NCBI RefSeq assembly: GCF_030733265.1
Contig: NZ_JASHJI010000003.1
Span: 434,001 to 498,000 of the forward strand
DNA from: Roseibium sp. MMSF_3412
GTDB taxonomy: Bacteria; Pseudomonadota; Alphaproteobacteria; Rhizobiales; Stappiaceae
Direction: 5' to 3'
Length of the DNA: 64,000 nucleotides
The notes below the pieces were generated by a model. The model searched no databases. It was given only the letters and a program-made list of their open reading frames with translations, and had not been told where the DNA came from. The position numbers were made by a program, and so were the translations under genes. Shown here one piece after another: positions 50,055 to 60,997 of this stretch (positions are counted from its first letter, which is position 1; the number at the start of each line of letters is the position of its first letter).

Positions 50055-51767
50055 ATGCCGTATAAAATGCCACGCGCCGCTTATGCGGATATGTTCGGAC
50101 CGACGACCGGCGACCGGATGCGCCTTGCTGACACCGACCTCATTATCGAGGTCGAGAAGGATTTCACCACCTATGGCGAGGAAGTGAAATTCGGCGGCGG
50201 CAAGGTGATCCGGGACGGCATGGGCCAGTCGCAGGCGCCGCGTTCGGCGGGCGCTGTTGACACGGTCATCACCAATGCCCTGATTGTCGATCACTGGGGC
50301 ATCGTGAAGGCGGATGTCGGTCTGAAAGACGGCCGCATCGTCGGCATCGGCAAGGCGGGCAACCCGGACGTCCAGCCCGATGTCGACATCATCGTCGGAC
50401 CCGGAACCGAAGCCATTGCGGGCGAGGGCAAGATCCTGACAGCCGGTGCGCTCGACGTGCACATCCACTTCATCTGCCCGCAACAGATTGACGATGCCCT
50501 GATGTCCGGCGTCACGACCATGCTGGGCGGCGGCACCGGACCGGCCACGGGAACAAACGCAACGACCTGCACGCCCGGTCCCTGGCACATCACGCGCATG
50601 CTTCAGTCGGCCGACAGCTTTCCGATGAACCTCGCCTTTGCCGGCAAGGGCAACGCTTCCCTGCCCGCGGCGCTGGAAGAGCAGATCATGGCCGGGGCTT
50701 GTGCCCTGAAGCTGCATGAGGACTGGGGCACGACACCGGCGGCGATCGACACCTGCCTGTCGGTTGCTGATGAATACGACGTTCAGGTCATGATCCACAC
50801 CGACACGCTGAACGAATCCGGCTTCGTTGAAAACACGACGGCGTCCTTCAAGGATCGCACCATCCATGCCTTTCATACGGAAGGTGCCGGCGGCGGGCAC
50901 GCACCGGACATCATCAAGGTCTGCGGCGAGACGAACGTGCTGCCGTCCTCGACCAACCCGACAAGGCCCTACACCGTCAACACGCTGGAAGAACATCTGG
51001 ACATGCTGATGGTGTGCCATCACCTGGACAGCTCGATCCCGGAAGATGTCGCCTTTGCCGAAAGCCGCATCCGCAAGGAAACCATTGCGGCGGAAGACAT
51101 CCTGCATGACATGGGTGCATTTTCGATCATCGCATCCGACAGCCAGGCCATGGGCCGCGTCGGTGAGGTTGTCATCAGAACGCTTCAAACGGCCCACAAG
51201 ATGAAGGTTCAGCGCGGCCGCCTTGCAGAGGAAACCGGTGAAAACGACAATTTCCGGGTGAAGCGCTACATGGCCAAGATGACCATCAATCCCGCCATCG
51301 CTCACGGGCTTGACCAGCATGTCGGCTCCGTGGAGATCGGCAAACTGGCGGATCTGGTTCTGTGGGATCCGAAATTCTTCGGCGTCAAACCCGACATGGT
51401 GCTGAAACTCGGCACCATCGCCGCGGCCCCCATGGGGGACCCGAATGCCTCGATCCCCACGCCGCAGCCTGTCCACTACCGCCCGATGTTCGGCGCTTTC
51501 GGCAAGGCCATGACGGAAAGCCGTGTGACCTTTGTGTCCCAGGCAGCCTATGACACGGATATCAAGCAGAAAGCCGAACTCGACAGTCTCGTGCTGCCGG
51601 TGAAGAATGTCCGCGGCGGCATTTCCAAGAAATCCATGGTTCTCAACGATGCGACGCCGGACATCGAGGTTCATCCGGAAACCTATGAAGTGCGCGCAAA
51701 CGGTGAACTCCTGACCTGCGAACCGGCAGAGGTTCTCCCCATGGCCCAGCGCTACTTCCTGTTCTAG
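50055..51767 (+). CDS. ureC: Urease alpha (catalytic) subunit
   Basis: 570 residues, the standard length. Nickel ligands and catalytic residues are intact: His136/His138 (DVHIHF), carbamylated Lys219 ([10 protein letters not shown]), His248 (MIHTD), His274 ([11 protein letters not shown]), Asp362 (ASDSQAMG), and the mobile flap MVCHHLD region. Hydrolyses urea to ammonia and carbamate in the cytoplasm. Confidence 0.98.
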   Translation: MPYKMPRAAYADMFGPTTGDRMRLADTDLIIEVEKDFTTYGEEVKFGGGKVIRDGMGQSQAPRSAGAVDTVITNALIVDHWGIVKADVGLKDGRIVGIGKAGNPDVQPDVDIIVGPGTEAIAGEGKILTAGALDVHIHFICPQQIDDALMSGVTTMLGGGTGPATGTNATTCTPGPWHITRMLQSADSFPMNLAFAGKGNASLPAALEEQIMAGACALKLHEDWGTTPAAIDTCLSVADEYDVQVMIHTDTLNESGFVENTTASFKDRTIHAFHTEGAGGGHAPDIIKVCGETNVLPSSTNPTRPYTVNTLEEHLDMLMVCHHLDSSIPEDVAFAESRIRKETIAAEDILHDMGAFSIIASDSQAMGRVGEVVIRTLQTAHKMKVQRGRLAEETGENDNFRVKRYMAKMTINPAIAHGLDQHVGSVEIGKLADLVLWDPKFFGVKPDMVLKLGTIAAAPMGDPNASIPTPQPVHYRPMFGAFGKAMTESRVTFVSQAAYDTDIKQKAELDSLVLPVKNVRGGISKKSMVLNDATPDIEVHPETYEVRANGELLTCEPAEVLPMAQRYFLF

Positions 51768-51799
51768 GGTGTGGACGAGACCGCGTTTGGGAGAGGAAA

Positions 51800-52402
51800 A
51801 TGTACAAGATCGTCGGATTTCCGCGCACGCGCGCCATGCGGGTGATGTGGCTGCTGGAGGAACTTGGCGAGCCTTACGAGATCGATCCTGCCCTGCCGCA
51901 ATCGGAGGGAGCGCGCAGCTTCAATCCAAGCGGCAAGGTTCCGATCCTGATTGACGGCGACGACGCGATCACGGACTCCGTCGCGATTTGCACATATCTT
52001 GCCGACAAGCACGGGAAGTTCACCTTTCCGCCCGGCACCATCGAGCGCGCCCGGCAGGACAGCTTCACCCAGTTCGCGGTCGATGTTCTGGAAGGTGCGC
52101 TTTGGACGGCATCCAAGAACACCTTCATCCATCCTGAGGAGATGCGGGTTCCGGAGATCAAGAAAGTCTGCAACAAGGAATTCCAGACCGGACTGGAAAC
52201 GCTCGAAAAACGCTTAGGTGCGGGCCCCTTCGTGATGGGCGAGACGTTCACGATCGCCGATATCATCATCGGACATTGCTCCGGCTGGGCGGTAGCCGCC
52301 AGGTTCGATCTGCCCAGGGAAGGTCCGGTTTACGACTATTTCAAGCGCCTGCGGGAGCGCCCGGCTTTCAAGGCAATGAAGGCAAAGGTCGACGCAGCAT
52401 AA
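51800..52402 (+). CDS. Glutathione S-transferase family protein
   Basis: 200 residues. N-terminal thioredoxin-like domain starts [18 protein letters not shown], with [13 protein letters not shown] (cis-Pro) and [12 protein letters not shown] (Glu/Asp-Ser glutathione contact); C-terminal helical domain includes [19 protein letters not shown] with the N-capping motif. Its stop TAA overlaps the ureE ATG by one base, so it is firmly in the urease operon. GSTs are not canonical urease accessory proteins; role unknown. Confidence 0.9.
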   Translation: MYKIVGFPRTRAMRVMWLLEELGEPYEIDPALPQSEGARSFNPSGKVPILIDGDDAITDSVAICTYLADKHGKFTFPPGTIERARQDSFTQFAVDVLEGALWTASKNTFIHPEEMRVPEIKKVCNKEFQTGLETLEKRLGAGPFVMGETFTIADIIIGHCSGWAVAARFDLPREGPVYDYFKRLRERPAFKAMKAKVDAA

Positions 52403-52908
52403 TGATACGTGTCCAGAAAATTCACCCGGCCGGAAACTGGCAAGGGGATCCGGCAGACCGGATCACGCTCGATCTCGACGACCGTTATCGCAGACGGGCC
52501 GTCCTGAACGGAGAAAACGGCCTGACTTTTCTGCTGGACGAACCGAGCGCAGTTCACCTGCGCCATGCCGATGGTCTTGAACTGGAGGATGGCCGCATCG
52601 TGGAAGTGGTGGCGGAGCCGGAAGAGCTTGTCGAGATTGAAGCCGAGAACACGGCCCATCTCATCAAGATCGCCTGGCATCTGGGCAACCGGCATCTGCC
52701 GACACAGCTTATGGGGCAAGCCCTCAGGATCCGGCGCGATCACGTAATTGAGGACATGGTGGCAAAACTCGGCGGACGGCTAACCCCGTTGCAGGCTCCT
52801 TTCGATCCTGAAGGCGGCGCTTACGGGCACGGCCGCACGCACGGGCACGGGCACGGGCACGGGCACGGGCATGGGCATGGGCATGGGCATGGGCATAGCC
52901 ATGACTGA
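52402..52908 (+). CDS. ureE: Urease accessory nickel chaperone UreE with long His-Gly tail
   Basis: 168 residues. The UreE N-terminal domain (about 1-75) and metal-binding C-terminal domain ([17 protein letters not shown], with the conserved His) are complete. The last 25 residues alternate His and Gly (nickel storage). They are encoded by nine tandem GGGCAY hexamers. ATG at 52402 follows the GST stop (TAATG). The 3' end overlaps ureF by 8 bp. Confidence 0.95.
   Translation: MIRVQKIHPAGNWQGDPADRITLDLDDRYRRRAVLNGENGLTFLLDEPSAVHLRHADGLELEDGRIVEVVAEPEELVEIEAENTAHLIKIAWHLGNRHLPTQLMGQALRIRRDHVIEDMVAKLGGRLTPLQAPFDPEGGAYGHGRTHGHGHGHGHGHGHGHGHGHSHD
52843..52896. repeat. Hexanucleotide tandem repeat (GGGCAY)9 inside ureE
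   Basis: Nine uninterrupted units: four GGGCAC followed by five GGGCAT. In the ureE frame they encode (Gly-His)9. Because the unit is 6 bp, slippage keeps the frame and would change only the number of His residues. In the ureF frame the ATGGGC units offer several false ATG codons upstream of its true start. Confidence 0.85.
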
Positions 52909-53611
52909 ACCGATGTCGCCCGGCGCGCTTTACCGATTGATGACCTTCCTCTCGCCGGCATTCCCTGTCGGCGCGTTCACCTACAGCCATGGGCTGGAAC
53001 AGGTGATCGAACAGGGCATCGTGACGGATCGCGTGGAGCTTGAACACTGGCTGCAGGATGTCCTTCGCCACGGGGCGGGGCGCACCGATGCGATTCTTCT
53101 GGCCGAAACCCACCGCAGCTTTACGGCAGACGGCGGGACCGGCATTCAGGACTTGCGCGAGCTGGGCCTTGCCTTGCAGCCATCAAAGGAAAGGCGGCTG
53201 GAAACCGCGGCCCAGGGCACGGCATTCATTCGGACGGTGGAGAAAGGCTGGCAACCGGAGGCCGATGGCCCGGCTTTTCTCTTCGGTGACCTTACCGGCG
53301 CAGATCGGGATGACTGGCCGTATCCGGTCGCTGTCGGGCTTGCCTGCGCAGCGCATGCGATCCCGCTCGTTCCGGCGATCACCTCTTTTCTCCAGGCTTT
53401 TGCCGCCAACCTCGTGTCCGCCGCGATACGGGCAGTTCCGCTCGGGCAAAATGACGGCCAGCTTGTTGTCGCCGGTCTGGAAACGGCCGTTTTTGAAGTT
53501 GCCGAGGAGGCACTCCTGTCCGGGCTCGACGATCTCGGCAGCTCCACATTCCTCGCGGACATCGCCTCCATGGCGCACGAAACACAGTATTCGAGGCTCT
53601 TTCGCTCATGA
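52901..53611 (+). CDS. ureF: Urease accessory protein UreF
   Basis: 236 residues. [32 protein letters not shown] and [13 protein letters not shown] are conserved UreF segments. All-helical; it gates UreG's GTPase in the UreDFG complex. ATG at 52901 chosen because the family starts here ([13 protein letters not shown]); further upstream ATGs belong to the ureE repeat. Overlaps ureE by 8 bp and ureG by 4 bp. Confidence 0.94.
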   Translation: MTEPMSPGALYRLMTFLSPAFPVGAFTYSHGLEQVIEQGIVTDRVELEHWLQDVLRHGAGRTDAILLAETHRSFTADGGTGIQDLRELGLALQPSKERRLETAAQGTAFIRTVEKGWQPEADGPAFLFGDLTGADRDDWPYPVAVGLACAAHAIPLVPAITSFLQAFAANLVSAAIRAVPLGQNDGQLVVAGLETAVFEVAEEALLSGLDDLGSSTFLADIASMAHETQYSRLFRS

Positions 53612-54243
53612 CGTCACCAAACGGTCCCCTTCGCGTCGGCATCGGCGGTCCCGTCGGTTCCGGCAAGACCACCCTGACCGACCGTCTTTGCAAGGCGATG
53701 CGCGACACCTATTCGATCGCCGTCATCACGAACGACATTTACACCAGCGAGGACGCCGAGGCTCTGATGAGGTCCCAGGCCCTTTCCAGCGACCGCATCC
53801 GCGGCGTGGAAACCGGCGGTTGTCCACACACGGCGATCCGGGAAGACGCCTCGATCAACCTTGCAGCCGTCGACGACCTGACAAGATCCATTCCGGATCT
53901 GGATCTGGTCCTGATCGAATCGGGCGGTGACAATTTGGCCGCCACGTTCTCGCCCGAGCTTGCCGATCTGACAATCTACGTGATCGATGTCGCCGCCGGC
54001 GAGGAGATACCCCGAAAGGGCGGGCCGGGCATCACGAGGTCGGACCTGCTCATCATCAACAAGACCGATCTTGCGCCCTATGTCGGCGCTGACCTCGATG
54101 TCATGGACCGGGATGCGGCGAGGATGCGCAAGGCGCGACCCTTCGTCTTCGCCAACACCAAGGCGGGAGAAGGTCTCGACCGCGTGGTGGATTTTATCGT
54201 CGCAAAAGGCGGCCTGAGGGCGCCGCCTTCTTCCGGCGACTGA
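53608..54243 (+). CDS. ureG: Urease accessory GTPase UreG
   Basis: 211 residues. Walker [18 protein letters not shown], the metal-binding [15 protein letters not shown] (Cys-Pro-His), [15 protein letters not shown], and NKTDL are intact. Its GTP-dependent dimerisation delivers nickel into the UreABC active site. Last gene of the operon; the start overlaps the ureF stop. Confidence 0.97.
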   Translation: MTSPNGPLRVGIGGPVGSGKTTLTDRLCKAMRDTYSIAVITNDIYTSEDAEALMRSQALSSDRIRGVETGGCPHTAIREDASINLAAVDDLTRSIPDLDLVLIESGGDNLAATFSPELADLTIYVIDVAAGEEIPRKGGPGITRSDLLIINKTDLAPYVGADLDVMDRDAARMRKARPFVFANTKAGEGLDRVVDFIVAKGGLRAPPSSGD

Positions 54244-54330
54244 CGCTCGATACGCGCAAAACAAGATCCCGCTTGATCTTTCAACCGTTTCCACTCAACC
54301 TGCATCCTTAAAAATGCGGAGGGCAGACCG

Positions 54331-54732
54331 ATGATGTTTGATGGCATTAATCTCATCGCCGTGGCGGTTGCCGGCGTGGCATCCTTCATTTTCGGATCAA
54401 TCTGGTACGGCGTGCTCGGCAAGGCATGGATGGCGGCTGCCGGCCTGACCGAGGAGCAGACCAGACCGGATCCGGTGACACTCGGCCTGGCCTTTGTCTG
54501 CCAGCTCGTGATGGCCTTCGTCTTTGCCGGCGTGATCTACCACACCGGCGAGACATCGATCCGCACCGGACTGATTTCCGCACTGATGATCTGGGTCGGG
54601 ATCGTCATGACCACGCAGATCATCAACCACCGTTTTCAGGGCAAGCCGTGGAGCCTGACGATGATCGACGGCGGCCATTGGCTCGGTGTCCTGATTGTCC
54701 AGGCTGTCGTGATCGGCTGGTTCGGTTCTTGA
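54331..54732 (+). CDS. DUF1761 membrane protein
   Basis: 133 residues, four hydrophobic helices. INLIAVAVAGVASFIFGSIW then YGVLGKAWMAAAGLTEEQ at the N-terminus is the DUF1761 signature. Function unknown; found widely in bacteria. Begins 87 bp after ureG, so possibly read through from the urease operon, but with its own ribosome-binding site (GGAGGGC region). Confidence 0.85.
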   Translation: MMFDGINLIAVAVAGVASFIFGSIWYGVLGKAWMAAAGLTEEQTRPDPVTLGLAFVCQLVMAFVFAGVIYHTGETSIRTGLISALMIWVGIVMTTQIINHRFQGKPWSLTMIDGGHWLGVLIVQAVVIGWFGS

Positions 54733-54830
54733 CCCGGTACTGTCGGAGGCGAAGCCGTCGCGTGCTGCTTCGCCACAAGACTTACGCCTAAATCACTACG
54801 TATTTGAACGCATTAGACCAAGGACTCGGC

Positions 54831-54846
54831 GACTAAAGGACTAAAG
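54831..54846. repeat. Perfect 8-bp tandem repeat in the acs leader
   Basis: GACTAAAG occurs twice head to tail (54831-54838 and 54839-54846), about 115 bp upstream of acs, in a relatively AT-rich stretch that also holds TACGTA near 54797. It could be a regulator binding site. Confidence 0.3.
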
Positions 54847-54961
54847 TTTGGTTCTGGACGCCCATGGGGGCGATCAGCATAATGGCCCCCGGCAAACAAA
54901 CCGGGCGCGGGGAGGATGATGTGTGCCCGCACCGGTTCATATTGTTTCGGGAGGTTCTCAT

Positions 54962-56899
54962 ATGTCAGACTCTGTTTTCCCCGTTCCGGCGGAGGTGGCC
55001 GCACGGGCGCATGTCGACAACGCGAAATACCTGGAGATGTACCAGCGCTCCGTAGAGGACCCCGACGGGTTCTGGGGTGAACACGGCAAACGTGTCGACT
55101 GGATCAAGCCCTACACGAAGGTCAAGAATACCTCCTACGACTACCACAACGTTTCGATCAAATGGTTCGAGGACGGCACGCTCAACGTCGCTGCCAACTG
55201 CGTCGACCGCCATCTGGAAAAGCGTGGCGACCAGCCGGCCATCATCTGGGAAGGCGATGATCCGAGCGAGCACAAGGTCATCACCTACGACGAACTTTCC
55301 AGGGAAGTGAACAAATTCGCCAACGTTCTGCACGGGCAGGGCGTGAAGAAGGGCGACCGGGTCACCATTTATCTTCCGATGATCCCGGAAGCGGCCTACG
55401 CGATGCTGGCCTGCGCCCGGATCGGAGCAGTCCATTCCATCGTTTTCGGCGGCTTCTCGCCCGACAGTCTCGCGCAACGCATTGAGGGCTGCAAATCCGA
55501 GTGCGTCATCACTGCCGACGAAGGCCTGCGTGGCGGCCGCAAGGTGCCTTTGAAGGCCAATGTCGACAAGGCAGCGGAAAAGGCCCCCGTCAGATCCGTT
55601 GTCGTGGTTCAGCGCACCGGCGGCGACATCAGCATGCAGGACGGGCGGGACGTCTGGTATCACGAAGAAGCTGCCCGTGTTTCCGACCAGTGCGATCCGG
55701 TGGAGATGAACGCGGAAGATCCGCTGTTCATCCTCTATACATCCGGCTCGACCGGACAGCCGAAGGGTGTGCTGCACACGACGGGCGGCTACCTCGTCTA
55801 TGCGTCGATGACACACGAGTATGTCTTCGACTATCACGAAGGCGACATCTACTGGTGCACCGCCGATGTCGGTTGGGTCACGGGTCACAGCTATATTGTC
55901 TACGGACCACTAGCGAACGGGGCGACCACGCTGATGTTCGAGGGTGTCCCGACCTATCCGGGCCCAGGCCGTTTCTGGGAAGTCTGCGACAAGCACAATG
56001 TCAACATCTTCTATACCGCGCCGACCGCGATCCGCGCCCTGATGGGCGCAGGCGATGAACACGTCACGAAGACCTCGCGCAACTCCCTGCGCCTTCTCGG
56101 CTCGGTCGGTGAACCCATCAACCCGGAAGCCTGGACCTGGTATTACAACGTTGTCGGCGATGGCCGCTGCCCGATTGTCGACACGTGGTGGCAGACCGAG
56201 ACCGGGGGCATCCTGATCACACCGCTCCCGGGCGCGACGGACCTGAAACCGGGTTCCGCGACACGGCCGTTCTTTGGCGTCCAGCCCGCTGTCGTCGATG
56301 CGGAAGGCAAATTCCTTGAAGGCGCCACGGAAGGCAATCTCGTCATCAAGGACAGCTGGCCGGGCCAGATGCGCACGGTCTACGGGGATCATGATCGTTT
56401 CGTCCAGACCTATTTCGCGACCTACAAGGGCCTTTATTTCACCGGTGACGGCTGCCGGCGCGACGAAGACGGTTACTACTGGATCACCGGCCGCGTCGAT
56501 GACGTGATCAACGTCTCCGGCCACCGCATGGGAACCGCTGAAGTCGAAAGCGCGCTGGTCGCGCATCCGCAGGTGTCAGAGGCCGCCGTCGTGGGCTATC
56601 CGCACGATATCAAGGGGCAGGGGATCTATGCCTATGTCACGCTGATGGAAGGCGAGGAACCGACGGACGAACTGAAGAAGGAACTCGTCAAGCACGTGCG
56701 CGCGGAGATCGGACCGATTGCTTCGCCGGATCTCATCCAGTTCGCGCCGGGTCTGCCAAAGACACGGTCCGGCAAGATCATGCGCCGCATCCTGCGCAAG
56801 ATTGCCGAAGACAGTTTCGAAAATCTTGGAGATACATCGACACTTGCCGATCCGGCCGTGGTCGACGATCTGATCGACAATCGCCAGAACCGCGGTTAG
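54962..56899 (+). CDS. acs: Acetyl-CoA synthetase
   Basis: 645 residues. ANL-family motifs: [20 protein letters not shown], then [16 protein letters not shown] (A5), [20 protein letters not shown] followed by [11 protein letters not shown] (A7/A8), and [11 protein letters not shown] with the acetylatable catalytic Lys near residue 606. It converts acetate, ATP and CoA to acetyl-CoA. ATG at 54962 follows GGGAGG. A strong terminator lies 22 bp after the stop. Confidence 0.97.
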   Translation: MSDSVFPVPAEVAARAHVDNAKYLEMYQRSVEDPDGFWGEHGKRVDWIKPYTKVKNTSYDYHNVSIKWFEDGTLNVAANCVDRHLEKRGDQPAIIWEGDDPSEHKVITYDELSREVNKFANVLHGQGVKKGDRVTIYLPMIPEAAYAMLACARIGAVHSIVFGGFSPDSLAQRIEGCKSECVITADEGLRGGRKVPLKANVDKAAEKAPVRSVVVVQRTGGDISMQDGRDVWYHEEAARVSDQCDPVEMNAEDPLFILYTSGSTGQPKGVLHTTGGYLVYASMTHEYVFDYHEGDIYWCTADVGWVTGHSYIVYGPLANGATTLMFEGVPTYPGPGRFWEVCDKHNVNIFYTAPTAIRALMGAGDEHVTKTSRNSLRLLGSVGEPINPEAWTWYYNVVGDGRCPIVDTWWQTETGGILITPLPGATDLKPGSATRPFFGVQPAVVDAEGKFLEGATEGNLVIKDSWPGQMRTVYGDHDRFVQTYFATYKGLYFTGDGCRRDEDGYYWITGRVDDVINVSGHRMGTAEVESALVAHPQVSEAAVVGYPHDIKGQGIYAYVTLMEGEEPTDELKKELVKHVRAEIGPIASPDLIQFAPGLPKTRSGKIMRRILRKIAEDSFENLGDTSTLADPAVVDDLIDNRQNRG

Positions 56900-56920
56900 G
56901 TAATCAGTCCCTTGAAACGG

Positions 56921-56952
56921 AAAAAGCCCGCCGGACCCGGCGGGCTTTTTTG
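56921..56952. terminator. Bidirectional intrinsic terminator acs / tadG-like
   Basis: AAAAAGCCCGCCGG and CCGGCGGGCTTTTTT form a long GC-rich stem with A-run before and T-run after. It serves both the plus-strand acs and the convergent minus-strand gene ending at 56966. Confidence 0.92.
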
Positions 56953-56965
56953 TGTCTTTGCCGGT

Positions 56966-58315
56966 TTATTGCGACAGAAAGACCTGCTGGATCTTCTTGG
57001 CGATGTTCGAGAAGGCGGCGATCAGATCGTCTGACGATGTCGCGACATAGTATTTGCCCTCGTCCGCGCATTCTTCCATGACCCGTGCCTGGCTCGATGA
57101 CGTGGCCGTGCCAAAGTAAACGGTGTAGATCGTGATACCGGCGTCTTTCATTGCCGAGCACAGCCGCAGCGCGCGCTGCGAAGGTTGACCGGAATAACCG
57201 CTGCCGGCTTTTTCAATCCAGTAGTCGTTCGTTCCGGCGTAACACGGACCGTAATATCTGCGGAAATTGTCACATTCAGAGTAGGTGAGCGTGTGCTTGT
57301 CGTAGTAGGTGTTGAACGCGCCATCGGTCATGATCAGCGCGAATTTCAGCACTTCACTGTTCGAATAGGCTGCCGGTTCGGATTCGGTCGGCCAGAGGTC
57401 TTTCCAGTTGGGAGACAGCGTGTACCAGCCAACACCGATACCTGTCTGCGCAGCCGTATAGCCTTCGGTCTCCAGGTTATCGATTGCCGTCAGCAGCGTG
57501 TCCCGGTTGTCGGTCAGCGGTTCGAGAACCGAGTCCGAACAGTCCTGGCTCCGTCGCGTTCCCGAACCGTCGCCCGCCGGCTCCACGGTGTAGCTGGCGT
57601 CGGTGTATTTTTCGTCGCCGTCGCGTTCGGTCACACATCTTGTGCTGATGCCGCCGGTCGCTGCCGAGGCATAGCTATCCATGTTGACGCCGACGCTGTA
57701 GGGAACAAGCGAGATCTTGACCTTGCTTTCCTCGCCGTCAGCGGGAATGAGGATGTTGACCACAGATTCCGCTGCGTCCTTCAGGTCGCCAAGCGCCCAG
57801 CCCATCGATCCGGTTACGTCGACGACCATTGCCATTTCAACGTCGAAGCGCGAATAGGTCACTTGCGAATTGGTTCCGAAGGTGAAGGTCTCCGGACCGA
57901 ACGCGGTCTGGCCGTATCCGCCGAAATCGATGAACAGGTTGTCCATCGTCGCGGCGGAACTGACGGTAATCAGGCCGTTGTCGGCGTCCACCGTAAAGGA
58001 TAGATTCTCGATCGCTTCATCAAGAAAATCGGCGCCGGCGAGGTTCGCGTTGAAGGAATCGGTGATGACTTCCTGGATCTCGTCGTTCGTCATCTCCTGC
58101 GTCGACAGGTCAGTCGCGGCGGCAAGGGCCGCCGCGTCAAGCGCATAGGAGAGTTTCTCGCGCGCGTTCACCACCCTGGACACATCGACTGCGGCGCCGG
58201 CCATCACGACAATGATGATGATCATGATGCCGAAGAGCGGAATAATCGCGCCCTCCCGATCTTTACGGAACCGCCGGATCAAATTGTAAAAGTACGGAAA
58301 ATGTTGCTTGCTCAT
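56966..58315 (-). CDS. TadG-like pilus-assembly protein with von Willebrand A domain
   Basis: 449 residues. An N-terminal TadE/G-type prepilin-like segment (DREGAIIPLFGIMIIIIVVM, about residues 18-45) anchors it. A vWA domain follows, with the MIDAS motif MVVDVTGSMGW near residue 160 and VKFALIMTDGAF-like (LKFALIMTDGAFNTYY) further on. Several Cys are in the second half. Probably exported and part of Flp/Tad-pilus or surface adhesion; no other tad genes are nearby. Convergent with acs. Confidence 0.87.
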   Translation of the reverse strand: MSKQHFPYFYNLIRRFRKDREGAIIPLFGIMIIIIVVMAGAAVDVSRVVNAREKLSYALDAAALAAATDLSTQEMTNDEIQEVITDSFNANLAGADFLDEAIENLSFTVDADNGLITVSSAATMDNLFIDFGGYGQTAFGPETFTFGTNSQVTYSRFDVEMAMVVDVTGSMGWALGDLKDAAESVVNILIPADGEESKVKISLVPYSVGVNMDSYASAATGGISTRCVTERDGDEKYTDASYTVEPAGDGSGTRRSQDCSDSVLEPLTDNRDTLLTAIDNLETEGYTAAQTGIGVGWYTLSPNWKDLWPTESEPAAYSNSEVLKFALIMTDGAFNTYYDKHTLTYSECDNFRRYYGPCYAGTNDYWIEKAGSGYSGQPSQRALRLCSAMKDAGITIYTVYFGTATSSSQARVMEECADEGKYYVATSSDDLIAAFSNIAKKIQQVFLSQ

Positions 58316-58481
58316 GACTGCCTCACAGCTCTCATGAAACAGTTATTACAGAAAAGTACCTAAATTCTTAAATGAAGCTTCGAAAAGAAGTAAAAGAACT
58401 CTTAATCGAAAAGGCAAAATTGCAAACAACAAAGATCTCGCTCAGCTGAAAACCAGCGTGAACGCAAGAACTCTGCGTATC

Positions 58482-59039
58482 TTACGGTTCCAGTTCGGTA
58501 TCCCAGTAAAGAAAATCCATCCAGCTTTCGTGGAGGTAGTTTGGCGGAAACCCGCGCCCGTTGTTGTGAAGATCCTGGATCGTCGGCTGAAACGGCATGT
58601 GCATCGGCCACATGTTGAGCTGTTTGCACGACTTGTTTGATTTGCGCAGATTGCAGGGGGAACAGGCCGTGATCACGTTTTCCCATGTGGTCAGGCCACC
58701 TTTTGATCTGGGAATGAGGTGATCGAATGTGAGCTCTTCTTTGGAGCCGCAATACTGGCACTGAAACTTGTCGCGAAGGAAGACATTGAAGCGGGTAAAG
58801 GCGGGATATCGGCTGGGTTTTACAAAGGTCTTGAGGGAGACGACACTCGGCAATCGGAACTCGAAGCTCGGACTTCGGACCGCTGCATCATATTCGGCAA
58901 CGATGTTCACCCGATCAAGGAAGACCGCCTTGATCGTGTCCTGCCACGACCACAAAGACAAGGGATAGTAACTCAAAGGCCGGTAATCCGCATTGAGTAC
59001 CAACGCCGGATGGGCTCCCGGCGAAACCGCAATCGTCAC
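58482..59039 (-). CDS. HNH endonuclease
   Basis: 185 residues. The HNH core reads CQYCGSKEELTFDHLIPRSK, then GGLTTWENVITACSPCNLRK: two CxxC pairs for structural zinc and the D-H / N residues of the catalytic site. The N-terminal half (LVLNADYRPLSYYPLSLWSW) is the common extension of this bacterial HNH subgroup, which is conserved outside mobile elements and may act in DNA repair. Minus strand, 166 bp upstream of tadG. Confidence 0.9.
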   Translation of the reverse strand: MTIAVSPGAHPALVLNADYRPLSYYPLSLWSWQDTIKAVFLDRVNIVAEYDAAVRSPSFEFRLPSVVSLKTFVKPSRYPAFTRFNVFLRDKFQCQYCGSKEELTFDHLIPRSKGGLTTWENVITACSPCNLRKSNKSCKQLNMWPMHMPFQPTIQDLHNNGRGFPPNYLHESWMDFLYWDTELEP

Positions 59040-59269
59040 CTTCCGCTCCTCACACCTGCTCAGTTCTTCCGGTGTCCGGTCAATCGGACAGCGGAATATG
59101 TCCTTTTGTGACGGGAGTATTGTAGTGCCGAGGTGACAGTCTTGTGAAGCCCGTGAAATTCATTTCTGAAGGTCGTTGTTGAAACGTCTTTCGCGGTCCC
59201 CGTTTTTCGTTAAAACTATGAATCAGTTAGACAAATCTCGCATAGGCGGGGAAAATTAGTTCGGTTTCG

Positions 59270-59302
59270 CCGAAAAACAACAAGGGCGCCAGCGGCGCCC
59301 TT
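59270..59302 (-). terminator. Intrinsic terminator of leuC
   Basis: On the leuC strand AAGGGCGCC (59294-59302) pairs with GGCGCCCTT (59282-59290) around a 3-base loop and is followed by GTTGTTTTTC. It lies 36-69 bp after the leuC stop. The rest of the 299-bp gap to the HNH gene holds nothing recognised. Confidence 0.85.
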
Positions 59303-59338
59303 GGAAAATCATCTGCGAACCTTGCGGCAGATTGCGAA

Positions 59339-60751
59339 TCAATTCGACGTCCAGTCGCGGATATCGACGAAATGGCCTGCAATCGCAGCAGCCGCTGCCA
59401 TCGCGGGCGAAACAAGGTGCGTCCGTCCCTTGTGTCCCTGGCGTCCCTCGAAATTGCGGTTCGAGGTCGAGGCGCAGCGTTCGCCCGGCTTCAGCTTGTC
59501 CGCATTCATGGCAAGGCACATGGAACATCCCGGCTCGCGCCAGTCGAAGCCTGCTTCCTTGAAGATCAGGTCGAGTCCTTCTTCCTCGGCCTGCTCCTTC
59601 ACCAGACCGGACCCCGGAACCACCATCGCATCCACGTGGGACGCCACCTTGTGATTGCCGATCACGGCGGCGGCAGCCCGCAGGTCTTCGATGCGGCCAT
59701 TGGTGCAGGATCCGATAAAGGCACGATCGATCTTGATGTCCGTTATCTTCGTTCCCGGCTCAAGACCCATGTAGTCGAGGGCGCGCTTTTTGGATTCGCG
59801 CCGGTTTTCGTCGTCGATCTCTTCCGGATCGGGAACGACGCCTTCGACCGAAACCACATCTTCCGGCGACGAGCCCCAGGAAACGATCGGCGGCAGATTG
59901 GCGGCATCCAGTTCAACGACCTTGTCGAAATCCGCGTCTGCATCGGAATGCAGCGTGTGCCAATAGGCCATCGCCATGTCCCAGGCCTCACCCTTTGGTG
60001 CTTTCGGCCGGCCTTTGACATAGTCGAAAGTGGTCTCGTCCGGGGCAATCAGCCCGGCCCGCGCACCCGCTTCGATCGACATGTTGCAAACGGTCATGCG
60101 GCCTTCCATCGACAGCGAGCGAATGGCATCGCCTGCATATTCGATGACATAGCCCGTTCCACCGGCTGTCCCGATCTTGCCGATGATGGCGAGCACGATG
60201 TCTTTCGCGGTCACGCCGTCCGGAATCTGGCCATTGACCTTGACCAGCATGTTCTTCGCTTTTTTCTGGATAAGGGTCTGCGTGGCCAGGACGTGTTCAA
60301 CTTCGGAGGTGCCGATCCCATGCGCAAGAGAACCGAAAGCGCCGTGGGTCGAGGTGTGGCTGTCGCCGCAGACGATTGTCATGCCCGGCAGCGTGAAGCC
60401 CTGCTCGGGGCCGACAATGTGAACAACACCCTGGCGCATATCCAGCTCGGAGTAGTACTCGACACCGAATTCGCTGGCATTCTTGGCAAGCGTTTCGACC
60501 TGCAGCGCGGATTCCGGATCGTCGATACCATGACGACGATCGCTCGTCGGCACGTTGTGGTCGACGACGGCAAGCGTTTTTTGAGGGCTGCGGACCTTGC
60601 GGCCATGCATGCGAAGACCTTCAAAGGCCTGCGGACTCGTCACCTCATGGACAAGGTGCCTGTCAATATAGAGCAACCCGGTTCCGTCCGGCTGCATATC
60701 AACAACATGATCATCCCAGATCTTGTCATAAAGCGTGCGCGCCTTCGCCAT
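59339..60751 (-). CDS. leuC: 3-isopropylmalate dehydratase large subunit
   Basis: 470 residues, normal length. Aconitase-fold 4Fe-4S ligands are in the GSCTNG and CSMCLAMN segments. [20 protein letters not shown] and [20 protein letters not shown] are typical for LeuC. It isomerises isopropylmalate with LeuD in leucine synthesis; leuD is outside the window. ATG at 60751 preceded by GGAGAG; longer in-frame starts lack similarity. Confidence 0.96.
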   Translation of the reverse strand: MAKARTLYDKIWDDHVVDMQPDGTGLLYIDRHLVHEVTSPQAFEGLRMHGRKVRSPQKTLAVVDHNVPTSDRRHGIDDPESALQVETLAKNASEFGVEYYSELDMRQGVVHIVGPEQGFTLPGMTIVCGDSHTSTHGAFGSLAHGIGTSEVEHVLATQTLIQKKAKNMLVKVNGQIPDGVTAKDIVLAIIGKIGTAGGTGYVIEYAGDAIRSLSMEGRMTVCNMSIEAGARAGLIAPDETTFDYVKGRPKAPKGEAWDMAMAYWHTLHSDADADFDKVVELDAANLPPIVSWGSSPEDVVSVEGVVPDPEEIDDENRRESKKRALDYMGLEPGTKITDIKIDRAFIGSCTNGRIEDLRAAAAVIGNHKVASHVDAMVVPGSGLVKEQAEEEGLDLIFKEAGFDWREPGCSMCLAMNADKLKPGERCASTSNRNFEGRQGHKGRTHLVSPAMAAAAAIAGHFVDIRDWTSN

Positions 60752-60943
60752 CGATCTCTCCTCGTTTACTCCCGGTGCGGTTACGCTTGCGTCGGAGCGT
60801 CCGCCTTCGGATTTTGTCGGGTTCCATGCCCGGATTGAAGTGTTTCTCAAAAGTCTGGCTAGTGAATGACGCAGGTCCGCGAAAACGTCAAGCGTTGCCG
60901 GGTTGAGCTGAATTCAACTGAGATTGACCGGCGTTCCGCCAAA

Positions 60944-60974
60944 CAAAAAAAGGCGGTTCTGATGACCGCCTTTT
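60944..60974 (-). terminator. Intrinsic terminator of rplS
   Basis: AAAAGGCGGT and ACCGCCTTTT form a 10-bp stem with a 7-base loop; the A-run on the plus strand (60944-60950) gives a U-tract on the rplS transcript. It begins 24 bp after the rplS stop. Confidence 0.85.
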
Positions 60975-60997
60975 CGACCTCACATTGCCTTGACGGC

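Noticed and set aside
49908-51674. 588-codon minus-strand frame
   Set aside because: Antisense to ureC, which has all active-site residues.
52843-52896. Repeat array as a possible CRISPR
   Set aside because: Contiguous 6-bp units without spacers, in frame inside ureE; it encodes His-Gly pairs.
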